Positions 10,153-19,049 of a stretch of 64,000 nucleotides of DNA are shown piece by piece. The DNA is from Caecitellus pseudoparvulus (taxonomy: Eukaryota; Bigyra: Bicosoecida): positions 1-64,000 of the forward strand of contig CBFFRQ010000084.1 of NCBI GenBank assembly GCA_965644315.1, given 5' to 3'. The notes below the pieces were generated by a model that saw nothing but the letters and a program-made list of their open reading frames with translations, was not told the DNA's origin and did no database searches. Position 1 is the first letter of the stretch, and the number at the start of each line of letters is the position of its first letter. The position numbers were made by a program, and so were the translations under genes.

Positions 10153-11172
10153 TCACTGCAGCTCCTTCTCTTCAAACGTCGCCCACGCCTTGTTCAGGGC
10201 CTGGAACACCTCGCTCGCAATGTACTCCTGGTCAGGGTTGGTGTCCCGGTTCTTGTCCGGGTGCACGATGCGGCAGGCCTTGAAGTAGGGGATGCGCACC
10301 TTCTTGGCGTCCACCAGCGCGCTCATGCTGACGCCCTTCCACTGCGGCTTGGCTTCTTCCCACAGGATCTTGCCCAGGTTGCTCAACAGGGCGCGAATGT
10401 TCCGCACCTCACCCGCAGCGTCATACCCCCATGCCTTCACCTCTGCCTCCAGCTTCTGCCGGGACGCGTCAAGCTCCTGCAGATGTGCTGCGGCAGCCGC
10501 CTGTGCCGCGCCCACGGCGCCCACTGCGGCAGCTGCCGAGGCAGCCTCAGCGCGCAGGCGCTTCACGATGGCGATTTGCACGGAGCGCGGCTTGCCCTTG
10601 TGCTCAGCTGGCACCTCTGCCGCGTACAGCTCGTAGTCCTCTTCGGGCACAGCTGGGGCAGGGGCTTGGGTCGCTGGAGGGGGCGTGCCTGCCGCACGCG
10701 GGGTGCCGGGGCGGGGACTGGCTTGGGGAGGGGGCGAGGCGGCTGCGCTGGGCCCAGAAGTCGCAGTCATGGCGCCACCTGACCGCAGCGTGAGTCCAGA
10801 TCCCTTGGGCAGGACACACTTGGCCTTGTCTGCGGTGGGCGTGGGAAAGAGGGGGGTGCAGGGGGGCGGGTGTGCCAGCCAGCGTCACCAGCACTCACCT
10901 AGCCGCAGCACCTTGGCATGCACGTTACCGCCCAGGGTGGGCACCTCTTGATCAGGCTCCAGGACATCCAGGTACGCATGGCTATCTCCCACAGGCACCC
11001 GGAAACGGAAGTGAAATGTGCCCAGCCCGTGCAGCGGGAAGCTCTCGTGCACGTCTTGCAGCGTCGGGGCTTTCCCCGGTGCGATGGGCAGGCGGTACGC
11101 ATTTGGACGCCCCGCCGTCTCGCCCTCCTCGTTCTGCAGGTGGTAGAAGCACAGACTCGCTTTGCCCGGCAT
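10153..11172 (-). CDS. DIX-domain / auxilin-type J-domain fusion protein
   Basis: Two exons, 10899-11172 and 10153-10829, are split by a 69-nt intron (gtgagt ... ccgcag) that keeps the frame; 316 aa. Residues 5-91 look like a DIX domain: FYHLQNEEGE, LPIAPGKAPTLQDVHESFP, FHFRFRVPVGD, and the closing LGGNVHAKVLRLG. DIX domains of Dishevelled, Axin and plant SOSEKI polymerise head to tail. After a Pro/Ala linker and a charged, probably helical segment, residues 245-316 match the auxilin/GAK J domain: ILWEEAKPQWKGVSMSALVD, then the HPDK signature in RIVHPDKNRD. Auxilin J domains recruit Hsc70 to uncoat clathrin. Kinase, PTEN and clathrin-box regions of animal auxilins are absent. The combination is unusual; an alternative is that the two exons belong to separate genes, but the phase-correct splice argues against it. 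Confidence 0.7.
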
Positions 11173-11511
11173 GGTGCTAGGGTGTGCTGGAGGTTCAACG
11201 CAGGTGCGCAGGCACTGGCAGGCTGGGAGGTTGGTGTGGATTGCGCGAAACGCAGGTAAAACTCTGCAGATCAGGCAGCCAGCGATAAAGCACTGGAGCG
11301 GCAAGTAGGCGGGGCGAGGCATGTAGAGGGGGTGAATAAAATAATCTCAAATTCCAGTTGCCCGCGAGCCACCCCCTGTGCACAGGCCCCTCCACACACC
11401 CGGCTCTCGACAGCACGGCCGCACCAGCAGCGGCTTGGCGTGTTTGCTGCTTGTGTCCTTGCAAGCACGGTTCAGGCGCCGCAGGCCCCCCCAACCACAC
11501 TCCCGTCCGCC
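11173..11511. other. Divergent intergenic region
   Basis: This 339-bp spacer separates the starts of the DIX-J gene (-) and proteasome beta-3 (+), so both promoters should lie here. It carries one GCGCGAAACGCAGG word at about 11245 and an AT-rich stretch (AAAATAATCTCAAATT) at 11337-11352. I see no TATA box and no coding potential on either strand. Confidence 0.5.
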
Positions 11512-12352
11512 ATGGCTGGAGGCATCATGGAGTACAATGGCGGTGCCATCGTCGCCATGACCGGAAAGGACTGCGTCGGCATTGCCACGTGCGTTGGCGT
11601 TGCGAGGGTGCTGACATGGTGAAACGCCACCTTCCGCACACCGCGTCCCATGCGCACCACCTGCAGAGACACGAGGCTAGGCGTGCAGCTGCAGACGGTG
11701 GCGACAGACTTCAACAAGATCTTCTCCATGCACGACAAGCTCATGGTGGGCCTCACCGGCCTGGGCTCCGACGTCCAGACAATGTGCGTGGTGCTGGCGG
11801 CGTGTGTGTCCTGGCCCCCCCTCGCACCGCGCTTCTGCCCTCGCCGCAGGGCTGAGAACTTGCGCTTCCGCACCAACATGTACAAGTTCAAGGAGGAGCG
11901 GGACATCTCCCCCAAGACCTTCATGAACATGGTCTGCAGCATGCAGTACGCCAAAAGGTGAGCCGCCGCAGTGGCGTCGCCTGCCAGTGTGTCCAGCGCC
12001 CCTGCACACACCCCCACTTCTCCACGATGGCAGGTTCGGCCCTCTGTTCGCGAACCCTGTCGTGGCGGGGCTGGACGCGGAGGACAAGCCTTTCATCTCA
12101 GCTTCGGACGTTGTGGGTGCGCCTGTGTTCACGGACGACTTCGTCGTGTCAGGAACGTGCACAGAGAACCTGTACGGCACCTGCGAGAGCCTGTACGAGA
12201 AGGACATGGAGCCAGACCAGTTGTTCGAGACTCTGGCGCAGTGCCTATTGGCTGCTGTGGACCGTGATGCGTTGTCCGGGTGGGGCGGCGTCGTGCACAT
12301 CATCACTCCCACTGGGGTCTCCAGCAAGACCTTGAAGGCTCGCCAGGACTGA
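11512..12352 (+). CDS. PSMB3: 20S proteasome subunit beta-3
   Basis: Four exons, 11512-11588, 11667-11783, 11850-11957 and 12034-12352, give 206 aa, essentially the family length (205 in human). Introns are 78, 66 and 76 nt with donors gtgcgt, gtgcgt and gtgagc. The start MAGGIMEYNGGAIVAMTGKD and the junction GIATDTRLGVQLQTVATDF match beta-3; later FVVSGTCTENLYGTCESLY and AAVDRDALSGWGGVVHII are diagnostic. As in other beta-3 subunits there is no N-terminal threonine propeptide site, so it is a structural, non-catalytic member of the beta ring. Intron 1 contains GGTGAAACGCCAC. The 3' end lies 29 bp from the convergent gene's stop. Confidence 0.95.
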
Positions 12353-12381
12353 GTCGTGTTGCAGCAATGCATTGTCTCCCT

Positions 12382-15143
12382 CTACTCCGTCACCGTCGGC
12401 AGCACGCGCATGGAGCCACGCGCGGTGGAAGCTTGCCGCGTCAGCCGTGGCACGCCGCTTGGCACCGAAGGGGAAGCTGACTCTTCGTCCGTGCTCAGAC
12501 CCCCTGCTGAGAGGACGGAGGAGGTGCTGCTCTGCCGACGCAACATGCGCCGCGCGCCTGTATCCGGTGTGTGTGGGCGCAGGCGGGGCGGCATGGATGG
12601 CCCACCCTCGGCCTTTTCTGCGGGGGCGGACAAGTCGAACTCGCCGTGCGGGTCGTCTTCGCTCGCCCGCGAACCAGACGAAAACAGGCCAAGCAAGCCG
12701 CTGCGCTTGACACGCCGCTTTGGGGGTGCAGTTCCGATGGCACTGTATGCCTCTGCCAGGGCGATGGACCCAGCAGACTCAGGTCGAGGCGTTTCCCCCG
12801 TGGGAATGCCTCGGGAAGTAAGTGCCGCTGCAGACTCAGCGCCCTGCAACCTCTCCAGGACACTGGATGCTGCGGCGATGCTGTCCAGAGTCTCGCGGTG
12901 CTGCACCACGGCTTCCGGGGGTGCCACAGCAGCGGGGTCACGAACTCGTCCCCTGCTGCCGCCGCCGCCGTCGTCCTCGGCACCACCTTGCAGCAGGGTT
13001 CCAACGCCCAGTGCTGCAGACTGCGCCCCTGCCCTGGGCAACCGAGCAGCCAGGTCAGAGTAGCTGTCCACGTCCAACGCGAGGTTCTTGAACTTGGGCG
13101 ACAGCGCCTTGACGTTCACTTCCACTTGGCTCTTGTGCTCAGACTCCACGCTGTCGCCCGGCTCGTGAGGAGTGTACGACGGCCCTTGCCCAGCCTTCGA
13201 CTTCTCCAAGGCGTCGTCCACAGATGGCGTGACTTTAGCGCCCCCCACGTTGCGCTTTTCGGGGACAGGGACGCGGCACCACATGCGCAGGTGGCAGCAG
13301 CGCAGCATCGCAAACAGCGCAGCAGCCATGACGCAGCCGACGAGGAAAATGACCAGCACCGGGTGCAGTACTTCAGGTGGGGGGATGATGACCACCTCCT
13401 GTGGCCTGTCCACGAGCAGCAAGGGCTGGGAAGCGAGCCAAGGCACTTCGGATGCGTACTGATTGTTCTCCAGCACAAAGTACACGCTTGAAGTGTTCAC
13501 GGGAGCAGTGACGTAGATGCGGGCAAAGGTAGAGATGCCTCCACTGTACATGGCGGTGACTGGACCGGCCACACGCACGTCATTCAGCGCCACCACTTCC
13601 CCAGACTCGCGGTCGCGTTTCGGAGGGAACTCCGCGGGGTCCATGCGGGCTGTGATTTGGGTATCAGTTGTCACGTCGGTGATATGCCGGCCATGCCGGT
13701 CGCGGATGATGACGGCCGGGGGCTGTGGAAACCACTCCCCAGTGTACCAGAACTCCCCCCCCGCCACGTCGGATGTGTTGGCGTAGGACAGCTCAGTGGC
13801 AAAGTCCAGGCGGTGGGGACGGTAGAACGCCGATGGGCTGGCATCCAGCTCGCCGAGTGTGGGCGGTGAACTGCTGAGCAGTGAAACCGATGTCGGCGTG
13901 GGCCCCAGCTGTGCAAGCAGCCCGATCAGGTTAGTGCCGGGCAGGTTGGAGTCTACACTGCTATCCAAGTGCTGCCGAGGGGTGCGTTGGGAGAGAGGCA
14001 TGGGGCATGTCTCTGTCCCGTGACGCAGCGTAGCATTGCCAGCGTAGCAGGGTGAGCCGCCTCGCGTCATGTTCACGCGCATGTCCAGAAGGTGCGTCAG
14101 TCGCTCCTGCAGCATGAGCACCTCCCACTGCTCGGAAAACACCGTGAACGTGGCATTCATGCCTGTGACGTACATGTTCGTCGTGTCCTCGCCCCTGCTC
14201 ACCCGTGTTCCGGCAGTGTATGGGTCTCCGGGGTAGGGCAAGTTGATGTCGTCAAGGGTGATGATGCGCACGGCAGGCACTGGGACGTTCAGCAAGGTGG
14301 CGAGCCCTGACCGCAGTGCAAGGGGGACGAAGTTCCACTTGCCTATCCCTGCAAGTACCACGCCAGCACTAACACTGGAGCGGTACGCTGGGAACGGGTA
14401 CCGCAAGGAAGTGATGCGGTTGCAGTACCTGCCCTCCACCGCTCCGTAGTACTGTACACAGGACATCTGCGCCCCGCAGTCCTCAGAGGATGAGCACTTG
14501 TACCCTTGTTCACACTGCTTGCGGACACGGGCCCCACAGTCCACGTCCGACTGTGTGGAGGGAGCGATGGGGGTGCCACACTGCAGCGCTGAGGAACTTC
14601 TGTGCCATGCTCTCACCTCTCCTCCATTCGTGAGCCGGTCCGAATCCGAGAAGCCAGCACACTTGCGCCCCATGCCGACGCCAACACATTTCTTGGACAG
14701 GCAATCAGTGCCAGTGAAGCAGAACTTCTCCCCTGAGCACCCCGCGCAGTTTGGCCCTCCACAATCTGAAGACCAGCGCGCCAGCACAAGCCGTCCAAAC
14801 GGAGGAAGCGTATCGCGTGGGAGGTAAGCCACGCACCGATATATGATTCGCCGTTGTTCTCAATGTTGTCTGAACAGGTTGCGGGCTCGCAGAAACCAAA
14901 GAGGCAGTTCTTGGATTCACAGTCTGCCCCGCTGAGGCAAGCAGCACCTGCGCTGCCTGCAGCTCCTGCGCACTCCGATGGGCACACGAGTGCACAGCGC
15001 TGGGCAAGGCGCGAAGCAGAAATTCCCGACTCACGAACTTGCTGCCAAAGGCAGGCAGTTTCTGAAAGCAGGAGCAGTCCAATGAGGCAAGCGCGGGTGG
15101 AGCGCCAAGGAGTAGGCGTGCGTTTCCATGGGAAACGCCACAT
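12382..15143 (-). CDS. Secreted or type I membrane protein with Cys-rich DCGG modules
   Basis: Two exons, 14837-15143 and 12382-14765, are joined over a 71-nt intron (gtgcgt ... ttcag); 896 aa. Exon 1 begins with a signal-peptide-like segment (ACLIGLLLLSETACLW). The splice rebuilds the module NNGESYIDCGGPNCAGC, flanked by repeated C-x4-DC-x-S-K-x-C patterns, for example ADCESKNC and TDCLSKKC; a second copy contains SDVDCGARVRKQC. These modules resemble the C-x-DG-x-NG-x-E-x-DVDCGG repeats found in many surface proteins of protists and bacteria. The middle ectodomain has several N-glycosylation sequons. A single membrane segment (LVIFLVGCVMAAALFAML) follows, then a cytosolic Ser/Pro/Gly-rich tail of about 280 residues. 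A receptor or adhesion role is only a guess. Confidence 0.7.
15120..15138. repeat. Inverted GAAACGC pair (GCGTTTCC-ATG-GGAAACGC)
   Basis: Two 8-bp arms carrying the recurrent GAAACGC word face each other across three bases, inside the signal-peptide codons of the Cys-rich gene. Confidence 0.6.
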
Positions 15144-15670
15144 GCTGCGCAGCCCCCCAGCTTGACACAGAAGCCTGCGACTCGGCCGAGGAAACTACCT
15201 GACCGATACCCTTTGAGACTTGCAGCTTCCACGCACACACGCGCCTCTTCGCACTCAGCGGCGCGTGAGTAGCTTCACGTTCAGCTGCTGCGGCGCTCCC
15301 AACGTTGACTTGGCACTCGCAGCATGCATTGGGAAGGCCCATCAGCCTGCGCTACAGACACCAGACTTCAATTCAAGGCATTCTCCATTCTTGAATTTGG
15401 CACGGTCGCGCCCACAGCAGCGGGTTGTCTGGTGGAGCCCCCAGACTGTCACGCCAGCAGCACGACCTCAGCAGTGCACACGCGCTCCGCCGGCAAAACG
15501 CACACTCTCGAACCTCCCCGCGCACAAAGTGGAAACACACACTCGTCCATCGTTGAAGACTGCCACTTGCCTGGCGTGGCGTGCGAAACCAGCCCAGCTC
15601 GCGGCGCGCTGAATCGTCGCGCGGGCCGTTTCTACACCTGCTCAGAGTCAACGCCGGCAAGCCCGCCGCA
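15144..15670. other. Divergent intergenic region
   Basis: This 527-bp spacer lies between the starts of the Cys-rich protein (-) and the basic orphan (+). Frames crossing it are short and carry no recognisable domain. I see no TATA box, repeat or RNA gene. Confidence 0.5.
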
Positions 15671-16621
15671 ATGACGTCACCCGAGGCGAGCGCACAGCGT
15701 CTCATGCACGCAGAGACTCGGTTCATGCATGCCAAAGCGCGCCTGCTCGCTTTGCTGCGCCCTGAGGAAGGGCAAGGCGGAGGTGCCGAAGCTGGTTGCG
15801 AGAGAGCCACACAGCAACTTCCGCAGCTTCCAACACGCCCACGTGTCACTGAACGAGAGCAGCTTGGATCCACCGGCCTGACTGCAGTCCACCCCTACCA
15901 TGCTTCGGTGGTGAGCAGTGGGAGTCCGCCTAGAGGCATGCAGTCTCCGCAACACGCTTCCAATGCTCATCGCCACTTGAGCAGCTTGCACGCTGCCCCG
16001 ACACCAAAGGCGCCGGAAAGGGTCTTGCGCAGCTCTGACGTGCCGGCCTCCCCACACACCTACTCAGTGGATACGTTGGACTCTGCTTCATTGCTCTTTT
16101 CGTCCCTGTCCAGAAGTGCAGCGCCTGCACACGGCGCGCCAGGGCATTCCTCTGAGCAGCTCGAAGAACATGGTAGCCGCGCAGAGCAGCCGCGCGGCGG
16201 CCGCGAACGCCATGGGCGGGCACGAAGAGGCACTGAGCTCGCTGAACCACACGCTGCCTTGGGTCACCAGGCCAGCCGCACCGTGCAGCGGGGGGGCAAA
16301 GCAAGTCGCCAGCCGCCCAAGAAGCGCACGAGCGCGCCGCCACCAAAGAAGCGAGGCTTTGACCTGTCGCTGGGCCCAGCCCATGACACGCACAACCGCA
16401 AGCTCAGACAGGAAGCCCTGGCCCTGACAGACGAGCGCATTCTGCAGCAGCGACGGGAGCGCGCCCGGCTGCTGCGGGCGAGCAAACGCCGAGGTGCTGT
16501 GGGGAGCGCGGCGCCTCTGCGCCCCTCGTACACCAGCACTGCCGGGCGCATGGTGCTCAGCGCACAGCCTGCAGGGGGGCGAACAAAGGGGGCCAGGGAG
16601 ACGGCTGTGAAAACTCGCTGA
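15671..16621 (+). CDS. Orphan basic, low-complexity protein
   Basis: A single-exon frame starts at ATG 15671 (MTSPEASAQRLMHAETRFMH), 316 aa. In-frame codons upstream to 15581 are open but lack a convincing start. The first 40 residues are probably helical. The middle is Ser/Pro/His/Gly-rich and likely disordered. The last 100 residues are strongly basic with an Arg/Glu helical segment (LTDERILQQRRERARLLRAS) preceded by PPPKKRGFDL, which could act as a nuclear signal or microtubule-binding stretch. I do not recognise a family. It ends 17 bp from the convergent membralin stop codon, so the 3' UTRs must overlap. Confidence 0.55.
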   Translation: MTSPEASAQRLMHAETRFMHAKARLLALLRPEEGQGGGAEAGCERATQQLPQLPTRPRVTEREQLGSTGLTAVHPYHASVVSSGSPPRGMQSPQHASNAHRHLSSLHAAPTPKAPERVLRSSDVPASPHTYSVDTLDSASLLFSSLSRSAAPAHGAPGHSSEQLEEHGSRAEQPRGGRERHGRARRGTELAEPHAALGHQASRTVQRGGKASRQPPKKRTSAPPPKKRGFDLSLGPAHDTHNRKLRQEALALTDERILQQRRERARLLRASKRRGAVGSAAPLRPSYTSTAGRMVLSAQPAGGRTKGARETAVKTR

Positions 16622-16638
16622 TGCCCGCGGTCTGCATG

Positions 16639-18747
16639 CTATTCAACAGAACTGGGGCCAGCGGGCGAGGCTTGTGGGGGGCGGTGCCGCACGCGGGTTG
16701 GAGGTGCGAAGTACTGGTCAATGAGCTGTGGAGTGACGCCAGTCCCGCCAGCCATGGCCGCTGGCATGGTGGACCTGCTGGGCTGCTGTGCTGCAGCTGG
16801 GGCGGGTGGTGGGCCAGTCTGAGTCTGCGCGCGCGTGATGGCGCTGGTGACATCCTGTACGACGCCGGACGTGGCGAGGGGGTCACGGGGCTCCCCGCCA
16901 GACCCAGACGCCCACGCCAACTCCGAGTCATCATCGTAGCGGAACCTGGTTTGCGCAAGGGTCGTGGGCGCCGGGGCGGGGTCCGCGGCTGGCTGTGCCG
17001 TCGTCTCCGCATACCGCACTCGGCGTGCAGGCGGCTCGGGCACGTGCTGGGGGGCGGGAGCCGCGTCCCGCTCCGGTGCCACGAAGGGCACGCCGTTCCC
17101 CATCATGACTTGCGTCACTGCCGAGTTCACAGCGCCATCTCTGGGGTTGGCCTGCGTCAGGCGGCCAGAGAGCAGGGCAGGCAGCTCATGCCGAGCCCAC
17201 AAGTGCCACACGGCGCAGAACAGCCCCGCCACGACTGTGTGCAGGCAAATGTAGTGGAAGCCAAAGGGGAAGGACAGGTAGTACACGTGGAACCACAGCA
17301 TGAGCAGGAAGACGACGCGGGGGAACACCTCCAGGCTGCCCGTCGTGCGCACAGACACGACCCCATACACCTCTGCAAACCACGTCACGAGCAGGACGAG
17401 GAAGGCCAGCAGCTGGTCCCCAAAGAATTCAAACAGGAAAAACAGCACCCCAAGCATGATGGGCACGAAGACAAGGGAGGAGGCAGAGTGCGCCACAATG
17501 AGCGGCAGTAGAGGCCGCCGCGAACGCACGTTGCGCTGCAGGGCCAGGGTGAAACGCATCATGCGCGCCTGCGTCTCGCTGAGGATGTAGCTGACCAACA
17601 CGCTGGTCGCAGCTTGAATGAAGACGGCGCTGATGAGCGACCCCAGTTTGAACAGGGCCACTCTGTCCCACGAGGTAGTGAAGGCGCGCACTTCCGACCC
17701 ATGGCTCAGGTGGTGCGTGCGTAGGCTGCCGTGGGACTGCAACAACCCCACCTGCTGCCCACGTGTGAAGGAACCCTCGCTGTCGGGGAGGGTGAGTGCT
17801 GCTGTGATGGCGTTCAAAGGCACGGGGTCGTGGGCTCCCAGCATCCCGAGCAGGGTCACCCCAAGCGGCGTGCCCATTGTGCACTGTGCGCGAACCGGCT
17901 TGCAGGCGGGAGCTGGTGCGAAGGAGGTGTGCCAGTGCCGCCCAGCTTGTGCAGAGCTGGTGTTGTCGGGGAACAGTCGGACGGGGGCTGCCCATGGCCC
18001 TGGCTGCACCAGCGCCGCCGGCGGCTGGCAGGGTAGGGTGATGGACAAGGTGCCAGGTCGAAGGGAGAACCCAGACACCAAGCTCTTGAACCACGCGAGA
18101 GACGCTCCTCCCAGGCCGCCCAGGCCGCCTGAGGGGTCCCCACTCCCTGCAGGCAGCATGGGCACGCGCAAGTACGCCTCTCGAAGGCTCAAGCGCCCGG
18201 CGCGGCGTTCAGACAGGTCCAGAATGCCAGCGTCTGGGGAGAAGGTGAACTGGAAGCCCGCCCCCTGCCCTGGCAGCTGATCAGGTCCAGGTGTGGGTGA
18301 GAGGAGGGACGGCTCGGCATCCCCCCACTCTGTGTGTTCCAGACTGATGTGCATGCGGTCTAGTCCGCCAAGGCCCCCGGCAGCCTGCACTGCGCTGGCA
18401 GTTTGCAGCGCCAGGCACGATGGCTGGTTGGCTGGGAAGACATACCAGTAATGCAGGTACGCCAGGGCTGCTAGGAGCGTGAAGACGTAGGCAATGCAGC
18501 CCATTTCAACCAGCTTGCGGGCCTGGGGCACAGCAGGCTTTGTGGCGTAAATGAACCGTGGGCAGGGTGACTGCGGAAGTTGGATGCGGCACTTACCGCA
18601 GGGGAAAATAGGCGAGCCACCAGCAGCGACACACGGAGGTGAATGCGGAAGATGATCTGCGCATGCGTAAACCATGCATTTCACCTGCATATTTCGGAGG
18701 ACGGGCTGCTCGTCACATGCACGCACGTGTTGCAGGTCCATGGCCAT
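16639..18747 (-). CDS. TMEM259: Membralin-like ER membrane protein
   Basis: Three exons, 18727-18747, 18597-18656 and 16639-18522, give 654 aa; introns are 70 and 74 nt (gtgcgt and gtaagt donors). The splices rebuild an N-terminus parallel to membralin: IIFRIHLRVSLLVARLFSPA, then ARKLVEMGCIAYVFTLLAAL and AYLHYWYVF (first membrane helix). The rest has the family plan: a long lumenal region (LSLREAYLRVPMLP; SLRPGTLSITLP), then a cluster of helices including LIVAHSASSLVFVPIMLGVL, FLVLLVTWFAEVYGVVSV and WFHVYYLSFPFGFHYICLH, ending at HELPALL as in animal membralin. A disordered Pro/Ala tail follows. Membralin is part of an ER-associated degradation complex in animals. The first coding exon is only seven codons. 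Confidence 0.75.
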   Translation of the reverse strand: MAMDLQHVRACDEQPVLRNMQVKCMVYACADHLPHSPPCVAAGGSPIFPCGKCRIQLPQSPCPRFIYATKPAVPQARKLVEMGCIAYVFTLLAALAYLHYWYVFPANQPSCLALQTASAVQAAGGLGGLDRMHISLEHTEWGDAEPSLLSPTPGPDQLPGQGAGFQFTFSPDAGILDLSERRAGRLSLREAYLRVPMLPAGSGDPSGGLGGLGGASLAWFKSLVSGFSLRPGTLSITLPCQPPAALVQPGPWAAPVRLFPDNTSSAQAGRHWHTSFAPAPACKPVRAQCTMGTPLGVTLLGMLGAHDPVPLNAITAALTLPDSEGSFTRGQQVGLLQSHGSLRTHHLSHGSEVRAFTTSWDRVALFKLGSLISAVFIQAATSVLVSYILSETQARMMRFTLALQRNVRSRRPLLPLIVAHSASSLVFVPIMLGVLFFLFEFFGDQLLAFLVLLVTWFAEVYGVVSVRTTGSLEVFPRVVFLLMLWFHVYYLSFPFGFHYICLHTVVAGLFCAVWHLWARHELPALLSGRLTQANPRDGAVNSAVTQVMMGNGVPFVAPERDAAPAPQHVPEPPARRVRYAETTAQPAADPAPAPTTLAQTRFRYDDDSELAWASGSGGEPRDPLATSGVVQDVTSAITRAQTQTGPPPAPAAAQQPSRSTMPAAMAGGTGVTPQLIDQYFAPPTRVRHRPPQASPAGPSSVE

Positions 18748-19049
18748 GGCGGTGGGTGGCGAAGAGCACCACGCCGCTTGAAGCGGTGGCCCGCAACGCG
18801 GAAGGGTCTCCCCGCCTCTCTGGCGCCGAGCTCAAAGGGGGCAGCCGGACACACCACAAGGCTCGCGCACATTTCAAGACCCAGGTCGGGAGGGTTGACT
18901 GCGCGTACTGGCGGCAGCACCGCCAGAAGCCGCAGTGACGTGATTTTGGAGAGCGAAGTGCATTGGCCAGCGGCGCAGTTTGGCGAAGCATCGGCGATGC
19001 CGCCACGCCGCAGGCGCACGCAGGGCAGAACAAACGCAACACAACACAA
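18748..19049. other. Intergenic region
   Basis: This 302-bp spacer lies upstream of membralin and downstream of the GH92 gene, both on the minus strand. I see no coding potential, repeat or RNA gene in it. Confidence 0.45.

Noticed and set aside
14580-14635. A second short intron in the Cys-rich gene (gtgaga ... ctgcag)
   Set aside because: It would be about 40 nt and is not needed to keep the frame or the cysteine pattern, so the exon is left intact.
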